Positions 44,474-53,346 of a stretch of DNA of 64,000 nt are shown one piece after another. Numbering within the stretch: position 1 is the stretch's first letter; every line of letters starts with the position of its first letter. The notes beneath the pieces were generated by a model that was not told where the DNA came from, ran no database searches, and saw nothing but the letters and a program-made list of their open reading frames with translations. A program made the translations under genes and the position numbers. Where the stretch lies: the NCBI RefSeq assembly GCF_000187245.1, contig NC_027861.1:682001-746000 (forward strand), read 5' to 3'. This stretch comes from Ogataea parapolymorpha DL-1 (lineage: Eukaryota > Ascomycota > Pichiomycetes > Pichiales > Pichiaceae).

Positions 44474-44560
44474 GCTATTCGAAGTACAAATTTTCTAATC
44501 TTTGCACCAACTAATCTAGTCAATTTTTTTCCACCTTGAATTTTCGTCAATCCAATCAAC

Positions 44561-45031
44561 ATGTCACTTGTGAATCTTGCCAACGTCGGGGCGCATCTGC
44601 AGAACTGCTCCATGGCCAGATTGCCGCTGGCAAAAATACCATATACAAAGTTGCATTTGAAAGTGGCACTAGGGCTTTACAAGGAAGGTTTCATTGATTC
44701 TGTTACTAGAGGCTCCACTGCCGGCCCAGACCTGAAACCAGTGGAGGTTACCTACGACAATATCGCTACGCGGAGACTTTGGCTGGGCCTGAAGTACCGT
44801 AACGGTCAGCCCGTGCTGAGCAAATTCACATTAATCTCCAAACCTAATAGAAGAGTTTTTGTGTCTGTGCCAGAATTGGAGCAGCTGGCCTCGGGAAAGA
44901 ATCTGAGATACATTCCGCAGCTAAAACCAGGTGAGATTGTTTTTGTGAAGACAAAAGACAACGAGGTGATGACCATGATCGAGGCTTTGAAAAGAAACCT
45001 CGAGTGCGAATTATTGTGCAGAGTTCGTTAA
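44561..45031 (+). CDS. MRPS8: Mitochondrial small-subunit ribosomal protein uS8m
   Basis: The 156-residue protein is mitochondrial S8 (155 in S. cerevisiae), which binds 15S rRNA in the mitoribosome small subunit. The N-terminal domain has 'LANVGAHLQNCSMARLPLAKIPYTKLHLKVALGLYKEGFIDSV'; the C-terminal domain has 'ATRRLWLGLKYRNGQPVLSKFTLISKPNRRVFVSVPELEQL' and 'LLCRVR'. The N-terminus is weakly amphipathic and no separate cleavable presequence is needed in this family. ATG at 44561, 87 bp from the divergent AIM36 start. TPP1 starts 45 bp after its stop. Confidence 0.93.
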   Translation: MSLVNLANVGAHLQNCSMARLPLAKIPYTKLHLKVALGLYKEGFIDSVTRGSTAGPDLKPVEVTYDNIATRRLWLGLKYRNGQPVLSKFTLISKPNRRVFVSVPELEQLASGKNLRYIPQLKPGEIVFVKTKDNEVMTMIEALKRNLECELLCRVR

Positions 45032-45076
45032 TGTATATAGCCAGAAAAATAGAACGCGAATTAAATATATTAGGCC

Positions 45077-45811
45077 ATGACGGAAAATAGCATCGCTTCG
45101 ATTTTGACCGGGAAACCTAACACCGAGTCTAAGGTCAGCAAATCTTTCAGCCGGAAGAGCCAGGTTTCATCTACAGCAAGCTTAAAACGTGAGCCCAAAC
45201 AGGGCTGGAGATCGCATGGATCGCACTGCTTGACCTATGCTCTTGATACCAAATTGACAGCACCAGTGAAGGTTGCAGCCTTTGATCTCGATGATACATT
45301 AATCACAACCAAGTCGGGATACAAGTTCGGATGCGGCTCTTTCGACTGGAAATTCAAGTTTGACGTGCCCGGAATATTCACCAAGTTGCAAGCCGAAGAC
45401 TACACAATAGTGATTTTTTCGAACCAAGCGTCGGTGGTCAACGCACCTGACTCCAAAAGCTTGAAGATCCTGACCACGAAAATAGACGATATCATCAAGC
45501 ATTTGGAAAAACCAGTCATCTACTACGCAAGCACAAGAAAATCAAGGAAAGACAAGTCCAAACACGACTTGGACTTATACACCCTCTTCCGAAAACCGAA
45601 CACTGGTATGTTCAGCCAGTTTCTAGAAGACTACCAGCTCACAGAAGAAATGCTAGACCGAGACAACAGCTTTTTCGTGGGCGACGCCGCTGGACGACCA
45701 GGGGATTTCAGTGACTCTGACCTCAAATTTGCCGAGAATTTGAAGCTCCAGTTCTACAGTCCAGAAGAATATTTCCCAAGCATGAAGCACGTAACCAACG
45801 AGGATGGTTGA
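45077..45811 (+). CDS. TPP1: DNA 3'-phosphatase Tpp1
   Basis: The 244-residue protein is the polynucleotide 3'-phosphatase that removes 3'-phosphates at DNA strand breaks. It is the phosphatase half of mammalian PNKP, without the kinase. The HAD active site is 'KVAAFDLDDTLITTKSG' (nucleophile Asp in DLDDT, about residues 72-77), with 'TIVIFSNQASVV' and 'RKPNTGMFSQFLEDY' as motifs II/III, and 'NSFFVGDAAGRPGDFSDSDLKFAENLKLQFYSPEEYF'-type motif IV. S. cerevisiae Tpp1 is 238 residues. ATG at 45077, 45 bp from MRPS8. After its TGA the same frame stays open for 62 more codons, to 46000. Confidence 0.93.
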   Translation: MTENSIASILTGKPNTESKVSKSFSRKSQVSSTASLKREPKQGWRSHGSHCLTYALDTKLTAPVKVAAFDLDDTLITTKSGYKFGCGSFDWKFKFDVPGIFTKLQAEDYTIVIFSNQASVVNAPDSKSLKILTTKIDDIIKHLEKPVIYYASTRKSRKDKSKHDLDLYTLFRKPNTGMFSQFLEDYQLTEEMLDRDNSFFVGDAAGRPGDFSDSDLKFAENLKLQFYSPEEYFPSMKHVTNEDG

Positions 45812-46145
45812 TGCGATAATTTGGGGGTCGATCTAGGATCTGCGCTCAGCAGTAAGAATATCGAAGATTCTACTATCACAGCCAAGAAAACAGAGATCAA
45901 ACTAAACAAGGGACTTGGAAATCCTCAACTCCATCGATCGAATACCGAACGACTGGTATCAGACTCCAACTTGCATAGTCGTCAACACTGTTCTCTCTAG
46001 GCCAGCACAGATCCGATTAGGTAATCAAATAATTGTAAGAAAAAAAAATTCTCGTTACTTTATTCAAGCTTTATACTCGAATTCTGGAGATTACCCGGCA
46101 CCTAAATAATCACGAAAAACTATCGTTTTGTTTAGTGTGCGCAAG
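45812..46145. other. Interval between TPP1 and NPL6 (334 bp)
   Basis: No independent gene is supported. The TPP1 frame remains open past its TGA to a TAG at 45998-46000, with a Ser/Lys/Asn-rich sequence of no recognised family. The rest is A/T-rich promoter of NPL6. Confidence 0.4.
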
Positions 46146-47360
46146 ATGGCATCCATAAAGAACGAGTCTGACTACGAGGACGACGAAGTGTTTCAGGAGA
46201 CTGAGGACAAAAGCGACGTCGATTATGAGGAGGATGAAGAAAAAGAAGAAGAAGAAAAGGAACACAATTCACAGACGGAGAAGAAGCCAAAAGAGAAGCC
46301 CGTGAAGAAAGAGAAACAAACACCAGACGCCCCAGAGCTAAGACTGGCCGATGACGAGGACGGAGAGGTGTATTATGTTGAAGCTCAGCGGACTCGAGGA
46401 CGTGGTCGTCCTCGTTTGGGTAAGAGACGGAAAATGGATGATGAAGGAGACCCTAATAACAAATACCGGAACATACTTACGGATGAGGATGGGAATCCGA
46501 TCAAAATCAAGGACGACGAAGTTATAACTCCAGAAGACCCAAAGGGAGAAACAAAAGTGAATAAGATGGGCCAACTACTGGGAGGTCGCCAATACAAGTG
46601 TCGTATTTTTAAGGTTCCTCAGAGAGGACAAAAGTACTACATGATTGCTACCGAAGCTGCGCGTTTGGTGGGATACAGAGATTCATACTTTTTATTCCAG
46701 AAACACAAACGGTTATTCAAGATCACTCTTGGCGATACAGAAAAGCTCGATCTGATAGCCAATGGCGTGCTTCCTAACTCTTACAAGACAAGAACCATAT
46801 TCTTAGTGACTGCTAGATCTATCTTCAAGGAATTCGGTGCCAAAATAGTTGTGAATGGAAAGCAGGTGGATGACGATTACTACGAACAGAAAGCTATTGA
46901 ATCTGGTGCTCAACGAGGTGCTCCAGCCGTGATAACATTTGATTACTATAACGAGAACAATGATCAAAAACGCGTCGCTATGCTTACTCCAGGTATCACG
47001 GGTTTTGAGCGCGCATTTGTGCAGGCCAGTAATCCTCACATGACCTGGATATATGACCAGGCTTTGAGTGTGCGGAAGTTCGATGCTGAGTTGCTCAACG
47101 ACAGACTAGAGATCCTGAAGTCAAAGTTTATGAGGGATCCATACACCGGAGTCAACCATGTTCCAGATATCATGCAGCCTACGACATGTTCCATACAGAA
47201 GCTCCACGATAGTCGTAAACTGAAATTTGACATAGTGATCCAAGACAAGGGCGTCATCAAGACCGGCTTAGAAGACGTGCCGCTGGAAATTTTCGATGGT
47301 GTTGTTGATGAGGAGACGAAGCAAGCGATACTCAAACAGCAAGAGCTCGAGCGTGCCTAG
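46146..47360 (+). CDS. NPL6: RSC complex subunit Rsc7/Npl6 (or Swp82 paralogue)
   Basis: The 404-residue protein has an acidic, disordered N-terminus, an AT-hook-like 'TRGRGRPRLGKRRK' (about residues 83-96) and the Rsc7/Swp82 domain (about 140-370). The domain has 'GQLLGGRQYKCRIFKVPQRGQKYYMIATEAARLVGYRDSYFLFQKHKRLFKI'-type organisation, 'DLIANGVLPNSYKTRTIFLVTARSIFKEFGAKIVVNGKQVDDDYYE' and 'MLTPGITGF'. Rsc7 is in the RSC chromatin remodeller; Swp82, a relative, is in SWI/SNF. The AT-hook and length (Npl6 435) favour Rsc7. The frame opens at TTG 46128; ATG 46146 ('MASIKNESDYEDDEVF') is chosen. Confidence 0.82.
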   Translation: MASIKNESDYEDDEVFQETEDKSDVDYEEDEEKEEEEKEHNSQTEKKPKEKPVKKEKQTPDAPELRLADDEDGEVYYVEAQRTRGRGRPRLGKRRKMDDEGDPNNKYRNILTDEDGNPIKIKDDEVITPEDPKGETKVNKMGQLLGGRQYKCRIFKVPQRGQKYYMIATEAARLVGYRDSYFLFQKHKRLFKITLGDTEKLDLIANGVLPNSYKTRTIFLVTARSIFKEFGAKIVVNGKQVDDDYYEQKAIESGAQRGAPAVITFDYYNENNDQKRVAMLTPGITGFERAFVQASNPHMTWIYDQALSVRKFDAELLNDRLEILKSKFMRDPYTGVNHVPDIMQPTTCSIQKLHDSRKLKFDIVIQDKGVIKTGLEDVPLEIFDGVVDEETKQAILKQQELERA

Positions 47361-47472
47361 AAATTTGTATGTGGTCTTCGAAATCTGTAATTATCAATGT
47401 ACGATAGATTATCTGATATATTTTTCGAACTCCGATCCGAAATTTTTTTGATTGTTATTTTATCTCGATGGA

Positions 47473-48342
47473 ATGTCAAACAGCAAATTGCGGCAGGGAG
47501 TTGAGGTGCCACCTTACATATCTGCCATGGGTGGTGCCGTATCTGGGCTAGTTGCCAGAATGGTGATTGCCCCAATAGATATTATAAAGATTCGATTACA
47601 GCTTAACGGTGGTCAGGATAGATATAGAGGAATAATTCAGACAGTGCGAACAATCCTGCACAATGAGGGAATACGAGCGTTCTGGAAAGGAAATTTACCA
47701 GCAGAAATCATGTATTTGATATACGGGGCCACGCAGTTTGCTACGTATTCGACTTTGAACCAGCTGGTGTCAGACACAGAGAAAACGTTGGAGCTCAAGG
47801 TTCCGGGATCGGTTCATGCTGTCACCATTGGAGCGCTTTCCGGCTGTGTTTCAACAGTGATGTCCTATCCGTTCGATGTGCTTCGTACTCGTTTGGCGGC
47901 TAAAGAGAACCCCTATTTCACCTCTTTTCTGGCAGAAGCGAAAGAAATGTACGCCAAGGACGGAATTAGGGCCTTTTTCAGGGGAATACAGCTGTCCATG
48001 GGATACGTTTCTTTATCCATGGGTGTATCGTTTGGCGTGTATTCGTTTTACAAAGACCATATGGCCAACACTCCGCTGGAACCGGCTGCTGGCCTTGTTG
48101 CAGGTACGATTTCGAAAACTTTTGTGTATCCTTTGGATCTAGTTAAAAGAAGGAAGCACATGGCCCATGAAGGAAGGTTTGTGGCAACAATGCGCAATAT
48201 CCTGGCTACAGAGGGTATTCGAGGAGCATACCATGGGCTAACGCCAGCTCTTATTAAAGCGGCTCCTACCGCTGCGGTCAGTTTTTGGTGCTATGAATGG
48301 ACAGTGGATTGGTTAATGCGCGCAAAAGATAAATTCACTTGA
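47473..48342 (+). CDS. TPC1: Mitochondrial thiamine pyrophosphate carrier Tpc1
   Basis: The 289-residue protein is a mitochondrial carrier of three ~100-residue repeats, each with two membrane helices and a Px[DE]xx[KR] motif: 'APIDIIKIRLQ', 'YPFDVLRTRLAAK' and 'YPLDLVKRRKHM'. Overall similarity, including 'AMGGAVSGLVARMVIAPIDIIKIRLQL', 'NEGIRAFWKGNLPAEIMYLIYGATQFATYS' and 'SYPFDVLRTRL', is closest to Tpc1, which imports thiamine pyrophosphate into the matrix. The frame opens at a TTG; ATG 47473 ('MSNSKLRQGVEV') is used. Length is near 314 in S. cerevisiae. Convergent with NOC4, 19 bp between stops. Confidence 0.87.
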   Translation: MSNSKLRQGVEVPPYISAMGGAVSGLVARMVIAPIDIIKIRLQLNGGQDRYRGIIQTVRTILHNEGIRAFWKGNLPAEIMYLIYGATQFATYSTLNQLVSDTEKTLELKVPGSVHAVTIGALSGCVSTVMSYPFDVLRTRLAAKENPYFTSFLAEAKEMYAKDGIRAFFRGIQLSMGYVSLSMGVSFGVYSFYKDHMANTPLEPAAGLVAGTISKTFVYPLDLVKRRKHMAHEGRFVATMRNILATEGIRGAYHGLTPALIKAAPTAAVSFWCYEWTVDWLMRAKDKFT

Positions 48343-48361
48343 ATAATTAATTCAGATCGGT

Positions 48362-49972
48362 TTAATATACATACTCTTTCAGGTATCCTTCTTCTCCAAG
48401 CAAGGAATCCCAACTTTCCAATTCCACCGCCAGTTCTCCCTTGAATCTTTTATTAAGCTCGTTATCCACCAGCTTCGAATAACTCCAATCGAGAAAATCT
48501 TCCATATTGTAGCTGTATTTATTGAACGGCTGTGTGAAAATTTTAGCCAGGGAACCGACATTGGGGTGATAGTGATGAATGACGGCCTCGAGCTCCCATG
48601 CAGATGATTCTAGTGCGTTTGTCTTGGCTGGATCCCGCTCTTTGTCGTCAAACTGGTCCGCTGTCTCGCGTTCTGTGCAGTGGATCAAGAGCATACATGT
48701 TGGGTGTCTTTTGAGCAAATTGTACACAAACGGGATCACACAGACGATTCCGGATGGCGGAGCGGTCAAACATAGTCGTCCGAGCCGTTTGATAAATGAT
48801 GCCACGATAGCCGACGAAATGTGCGTTGAACTCATGAAAATGTCCAATAGTCGGAAGAAACGTGACCTGTAGCTGAGATGCAGGAGTTCGGGAGTCAGAA
48901 TTGCATACAGTTTGGTGTAGAAGTCGGGATATTCCAAGTTGTATTGCCTCATTAGTTCCCATAGACCATTGAGCGACAGGATGGATAAACTGATATCCTT
49001 GACATTGAATCCAAGGTTGTATGAGTCGGTCAAAAAGTCCATCAACTTGGTAGGATTGTTGAAAAATGGAATGATTCGCTTATGTAGGATTAACAAAAAT
49101 GCCTTGTATTGTTCTGGTAGCAATTTCAAGTTGATTAGTTTGAGAATGCATTTCTCGAATGTAGATCTAAATTGGCGCATGTTGGAAACTGTCTTGGGTG
49201 GGTTATCAACGTACATTGTTAGCTCTGGGTTCTTCAAATCGTATAGTGGTTGTGGTTTGATGACCGTAATCACGTTGGATACTATCAGCTGCTGCGTATC
49301 TGGGTCTAGCTCTGTTTCTAAGATTGATCTCAGTTCACTGAAAAAGAAATATCGAAGGTCCCAGTATTTGTTGAAATAGGACTCTCTAAATTCCAAGATC
49401 AAGAAATTGTCAATAGTTGCATCGTGGGCTAGCATTTGAGACAAGTTTCCCGTAATTAGCAGATGCTGAAGGACAAGTTTATAAGTACGATTTGAGAAAA
49501 ATGGTTCGTCTTTGTTGGAGCTGAAGTGCTTACTTTCGATCTTGACGAACTTCATGAGCGAATCCAAATTGTCCATTTTCAAAGCATACACACCCTCGTT
49601 GTCGATGTCAATTTTCCATGTCTCAACCAAACAGAGCTTAAAATCATCGTATTTGCTCTTTAGCCACTTTCTCACGGTTTCTTTTTGTTCGTTCTCAAAA
49701 CTGGTTAGCTTCAGCTGCTTTGTGGTAATTATATGATCAAACACTTTCAGTAAGGTCAAGGAAACGAACCTTGTCAATATGTTGAGGTCTTCGTTTGTAT
49801 CAGTTCCAAACTCTTTGAGAAGAGCTTTGTACTCATCTATCAATATTGCAATATTGTTGAAATATTTCGGAGACTCCCTGATCTGATTATGGAGTTCCTT
49901 TACTCTCTCTATGGTGAGTTTCTCGGGCTCACTGGCCGTCTCGGTAGCCTTTTTCCTCCTTACTGGTGCCAT
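48362..49972 (-). CDS. NOC4: Nucleolar complex protein Noc4
   Basis: The 536-residue protein is Noc4, which pairs with Nop14 in small-subunit assembly and export. The CBF/Noc domain lies at about 300-470: 'FEKCILKLINLKLLPEQYKAFLLILHKRIIPFFNNPTKLMDFLTDSYNLG', 'SILSLNGLWELMRQYNLEYPDFYTKLYAILTPELLHLSYRSRFFRLLDIFMSSTHI'-type helices and 'FIKRLGRLCLTAPPSGIVCVIPFVYNLLKRHPTCMLLIH'. The C-terminus 'WELEAVIHHYHPNVGSLAKIF' is highly conserved in Noc4/CEBPZ relatives. Length equals 552 in S. cerevisiae. ATG at 49972. The promoter has TGAAAAATT (49980-49988), like the ribosome-biogenesis RRPE element. Confidence 0.93.
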   Translation of the reverse strand: MAPVRRKKATETASEPEKLTIERVKELHNQIRESPKYFNNIAILIDEYKALLKEFGTDTNEDLNILTRFVSLTLLKVFDHIITTKQLKLTSFENEQKETVRKWLKSKYDDFKLCLVETWKIDIDNEGVYALKMDNLDSLMKFVKIESKHFSSNKDEPFFSNRTYKLVLQHLLITGNLSQMLAHDATIDNFLILEFRESYFNKYWDLRYFFFSELRSILETELDPDTQQLIVSNVITVIKPQPLYDLKNPELTMYVDNPPKTVSNMRQFRSTFEKCILKLINLKLLPEQYKAFLLILHKRIIPFFNNPTKLMDFLTDSYNLGFNVKDISLSILSLNGLWELMRQYNLEYPDFYTKLYAILTPELLHLSYRSRFFRLLDIFMSSTHISSAIVASFIKRLGRLCLTAPPSGIVCVIPFVYNLLKRHPTCMLLIHCTERETADQFDDKERDPAKTNALESSAWELEAVIHHYHPNVGSLAKIFTQPFNKYSYNMEDFLDWSYSKLVDNELNKRFKGELAVELESWDSLLGEEGYLKEYVY

Positions 49973-50070
49973 ACTGATCTGAAAAATTATCTGAAAATTA
50001 TTTTCTTAATCTCGGGCTGCATAACCCTCTCCAGGTATTTAGTGGATTTTTTTCCAGAATGAAAATTATC

Positions 50071-50269
50071 CTTCCTAGTTTTTACTAAGAAATGATGAAA
50101 ACTAGGCGCTGTTTTTTAACACACCCGGTTTCCCTCCTTCGGGAATAAGCTGTTCTTCGGGATGGCTTTGGGAAAGCATGGGTGAAAGCGTTTGGCGCAA
50201 ATTTATCTTGTTACAACATTTGTTGCAAGACGCTTTTGTACCTTCTGAATTAAAGTAGAAATTAGGAAG
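50071..50269 (+). ncRNA. Structured RNA candidate with C/D-box-like ends
   Basis: The 492-bp gap between NOC4 and RIX1 contains a 16-bp uninterrupted stem (50071-50086 with 50254-50269; 14 Watson-Crick pairs and two G-U pairs that work only on the plus strand). Just inside it are ATGATGA (50092-50098, perfect C box) and CTGA (50245-50248, perfect D box). The interior folds further: TTCCC/GGGAA (50130-50134, 50141-50145), GCTTT/AAAGC (50165-50169, 50173-50177) and a long helix AAAGCGT...ACGCTTT (50185-50191, 50230-50236) extended by GCGCAAAT/ATTTGTTGC. This suggests a ~200-nt box C/D snoRNA with internal hairpins. I found no U3, U14 or snRNA signature, and no target is assigned. The boxes are separated from the stem by 5 nt on each side, which is atypical. 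Confidence 0.55.
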
Positions 50270-50464
50270 AGATATATAAACTCTAATATATTACATTGAA
50301 TATAGTCCCACGTAGCAGGCCAAAAGGTGGGTTTTTCGAGCAACTCAGTCGATCTGAGAAAATGCGAGGAGTTCAATCTGTATATGGCATGCGAGAACAA
50401 CAGCTATGCACAATTGTGGTTTGACTCATCTCTCCACGTCAACGCCATACGAACCATAGCTACA

Positions 50465-52585
50465 TTAGTCATCGTCGATGTCGATTTCCGGAATCTCGAA
50501 GTCTGATTCATCAGCTGAAGGAGAGCCTGATGGAGATTGTGCTGACGATGCTTGTTCGACTGCAACCGGCTTCACATCTTCGACTGAAGCCTGTGCAACG
50601 TCCATATTCTCCACAAGCGATCCAACAGGCTTGAAGATCATTTTCTCGTAGTCTGAGACGTCATCTTTCGAAGTGGTCTCCAACGATTCCTTAGTCTCTT
50701 CTATGGTATCCTCTTTTAGATTATCCTTTGCCGGTGCCTCAACAGTCACCGTTTTTTCGATCTTGATTTTCTTGACTGGTCTCTCTTCGTCTTCGTCTTC
50801 TCCTTCTCTTTCCTGCTCCCTTTCTTCTATTAATGCTTGATCGCCAACTCTTTTGGTAGGAAGCACTGGAAGTCGCGGATTCAAGAACACGCTAACCAGT
50901 TCATCGTCATCTAGCAGCTGCTTCACCATTGGTAGCACACTAGCATTGGCCTCTTTATGAGGGTAAAGCAATGCAGCATGAAGCAGCTCCTTCATCTCAG
51001 CGCCTTTGACAGCATCTAAGATGATCACACGCAGAATCTCAGACTGCTTCGAGTAGTTCACGACGCATCTGGTGAGCAAAACTTTGAAATATTGTCTCAG
51101 CACATTTTTCTGATCCTGAGTAGCCTCTGTGATGAAGGTCTTTTGATCAGAAAGAAGGTCCGACATGGACACATTTTTCAGCCTCTGTTCGCTGCTCTTA
51201 ACCAGCCCCTGTGGAACGCGTGGTTTCGAGAGTATCAATGCTGCGTCGATGGATTTGTGCAAAAGACTCATATTTGTGAACCCTTCCACAAGCTCCAAGA
51301 AGTTGATGCGGGTTTTCAAACCGGCGAAAATCAGCTCTGGGTTATCTAAAACACCTGCCTCATCAACTATAATTCTGCCGTTAACTCTGCTCACAGGAAT
51401 CAGTGTGTCAATCGAGGAAAGAACAGAATTTAAATGTGGGAGCAGGTCTCCGCCAAATATATCCGGCAACACATTTAGAAGCTTCAGTCCAACGTGGTTC
51501 ATGAGTGTCGCAGACTGTGCTATGATTTGGCGCAGCGTCACGTCTCGAATATCTCTTTTTATAGGAGTGAATCTGTGGTCGATGCCTACAAGAATCTGGC
51601 CTATCATCAATAAATAGCCGATTGGCGCTTTAACCTGGGGAGTGGGCACTTGCAGAAACTCGACCAGTAAGTTCACCAGCAAGTCAACTCTGGAAACTAT
51701 TTTCATGATCTGTAAAGGACTCTCGTTGAGGTCAATGTCCAATGGAGGAAAGCTTGGCTCGAATTTTTCTGGCACGCTAGGAAGAGCGTTGAGCTGTTGC
51801 ATCAGGTCCTCATCTTCATCGAGGCTCATGAACTCGGAGTATATCTGAATGACTGATTTTGTCTCTTGAACGTAATGGTTGAACTTTGTTCTCCACAGCT
51901 CACTAGTGCTATTCTTGGTCAGACTAAATGAAAGGAGTGCCAAAGATTTGAAGATTTTATGCTGTAGCTGGTACTCAAATTTGTTAAACCCATCGGATCC
52001 CAAAAGCCCCAAAAGTGCTCTTTCAAACTTTGAACCAAAGGGACGGAAGGTGGTGGAGTTGTTTTTCAACAGATCATAGAGAAGATCAATAGCTTTTTGC
52101 GGAACCAGATTGATGATCTCAAGCAGAGATCCGATGACTGAGGGCAGTTTGGGAGTTAGAACTTCCCGAGTCAGTGCATGCTTGCCTCTGATATTGCCTA
52201 TGATAAATGATAGGGCGTCACAGCAGCTTTCTAGTGTCACAATTGCATAGACGGGGGCCGAGGCCTCGTCTTTGATGAAACATTTGGACTCGAGAGCTTT
52301 GATCAAAGCCCCCAAATACTTGGATGTGTACTCAGAAGCTGTGATCTCAATATGCGTGTTGAGTACAATCGCCAATTTCGAGCCTAGCCAGCGATACCTG
52401 ACATTGTTAGAGCTTAGATAGTTGTTCACCCTGGCACATAAATGGTTGAGATCTGTTTTGGATGCATTTGAAATGGTGGACGGGCGCGCTAGTGTGCTGA
52501 GAAGGTAAACAAAATCTATTTCTTCTATTTTAGCTCCCTCCATGTACGGCAAAACGCTCACGAGCGGGAAGCACTCTTCGGACAT
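50465..52585 (-). CDS. RIX1: Rix1, 60S pre-ribosome and replication factor
   Basis: The 706-residue alpha-helical protein is Rix1 (PELP1 family), the scaffold of the Rix1-Ipi1-Ipi3 complex that works with Rea1/Mdn1 to remodel late nucleoplasmic pre-60S particles. The N-terminal family block includes 'HLCARVNNYLSSNNVRYRWLGSKLAIVLNTHIE', 'LIKALESKCF' and 'ALLGLLGSDGFNKFEYQLQHKIFKSLALLSFSLTK'. The C-terminal ~130 residues are acidic and disordered, with a basic 'RPVKKIKIEK' nuclear-localisation-like stretch and a terminal 'DFEIPEIDIDDD'. Length compares with 763 in S. cerevisiae. ATG at 52585, only 67 bp from the divergent RRP46 start; both serve rRNA maturation. Confidence 0.85.
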   Translation of the reverse strand: MSEECFPLVSVLPYMEGAKIEEIDFVYLLSTLARPSTISNASKTDLNHLCARVNNYLSSNNVRYRWLGSKLAIVLNTHIEITASEYTSKYLGALIKALESKCFIKDEASAPVYAIVTLESCCDALSFIIGNIRGKHALTREVLTPKLPSVIGSLLEIINLVPQKAIDLLYDLLKNNSTTFRPFGSKFERALLGLLGSDGFNKFEYQLQHKIFKSLALLSFSLTKNSTSELWRTKFNHYVQETKSVIQIYSEFMSLDEDEDLMQQLNALPSVPEKFEPSFPPLDIDLNESPLQIMKIVSRVDLLVNLLVEFLQVPTPQVKAPIGYLLMIGQILVGIDHRFTPIKRDIRDVTLRQIIAQSATLMNHVGLKLLNVLPDIFGGDLLPHLNSVLSSIDTLIPVSRVNGRIIVDEAGVLDNPELIFAGLKTRINFLELVEGFTNMSLLHKSIDAALILSKPRVPQGLVKSSEQRLKNVSMSDLLSDQKTFITEATQDQKNVLRQYFKVLLTRCVVNYSKQSEILRVIILDAVKGAEMKELLHAALLYPHKEANASVLPMVKQLLDDDELVSVFLNPRLPVLPTKRVGDQALIEEREQEREGEDEDEERPVKKIKIEKTVTVEAPAKDNLKEDTIEETKESLETTSKDDVSDYEKMIFKPVGSLVENMDVAQASVEDVKPVAVEQASSAQSPSGSPSADESDFEIPEIDIDDD

Positions 52586-52652
52586 GGTAATGAGGATTAT
52601 GCTAAAAGAATATTTTTCTAAAATTTTTTTGACATCTCAACACCGCTTTACC

Positions 52653-53321
52653 ATGTCTATTATAGTCGAGAACGACCCGCTCGATCAGGTGGATGGATCA
52701 GCATCGTATGAGTTTGGGGCCACAAAAGTGATCAGTTCCGTCACAGGACCTATAGAGTCTGCAAGACCCAGAAATGAGCTGCCAACAAAAGCATATCTGG
52801 ACATCAACATCAGACCATCCTCTGGCGTACCATCTACAAGGGAAACACTATTAGAACACAAATTGGGCCAGCTTCTTCCGACAGTGATAAACCTGGACCA
52901 ATATCCGCGCCAAACAATACAGATTGCCGTTCAAATTCTGAAAAATGGTGAACCCAAAGAATACACAGCAAGACAGCTAGTTGCAATCATAAACTCCGTT
53001 TTCGTCGCTCTCATCAACAGTGGAATCTCGCTCAAATCATCATTTATGGCTACATGTTGTAGTATCAGCACAGAAGGAGAGATCAAGACGTCTCCCACGT
53101 CATCAGACTTGTCCGGCTCTGTTTCTCACTTCGTCGTCGTTTATTCCATCAAAAATCACCAAATTGACAATCTTTTGTTTTGCGACGGACTGGGTACCTT
53201 CAAGCAGAAACAGCTGTTCGACGTACTAGACCGTGCCGCATCAGAGATACACTTGAATTTCCAGCAGATCAGACAGGTGATCTCAAGTCACGTGTCGCAG
53301 AATTATATATGGAAAGCCTAA
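52653..53321 (+). CDS. RRP46: Exosome core subunit Rrp46
   Basis: The 222-residue RNase PH-fold protein matches Rrp46 (223 in S. cerevisiae), a non-catalytic subunit of the nuclear and cytoplasmic exosome ring. Segments include 'DGSASYEFGATKVISSVTGPIE', 'KAYLDINIRPSSGVPSTRETLLEHKLGQLLPTVINLDQYPRQTIQIAVQIL' in two conserved blocks, and 'NSVFVALINSGISLKSSFMATCC'. Phosphorolytic active-site residues are not conserved, as usual. The frame runs upstream to 52542, overlapping RIX1. ATG 52653 ('MSIIVENDPLDQVDG') fits the family. Convergent with VAS1, 25 bp between stops. Confidence 0.88.
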   Translation: MSIIVENDPLDQVDGSASYEFGATKVISSVTGPIESARPRNELPTKAYLDINIRPSSGVPSTRETLLEHKLGQLLPTVINLDQYPRQTIQIAVQILKNGEPKEYTARQLVAIINSVFVALINSGISLKSSFMATCCSISTEGEIKTSPTSSDLSGSVSHFVVVYSIKNHQIDNLLFCDGLGTFKQKQLFDVLDRAASEIHLNFQQIRQVISSHVSQNYIWKA

Positions 53322-53346
53322 TTTATCATTATGATTTACTATATAT

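Noticed and set aside
50071..50269. Identification of the structured RNA as U3, U14 or an snRNA
   Set aside because: No U3 box A or box B, no U14 rRNA-pairing block, and no U1/U2/U4/U5/U6 hallmark sequence is present.
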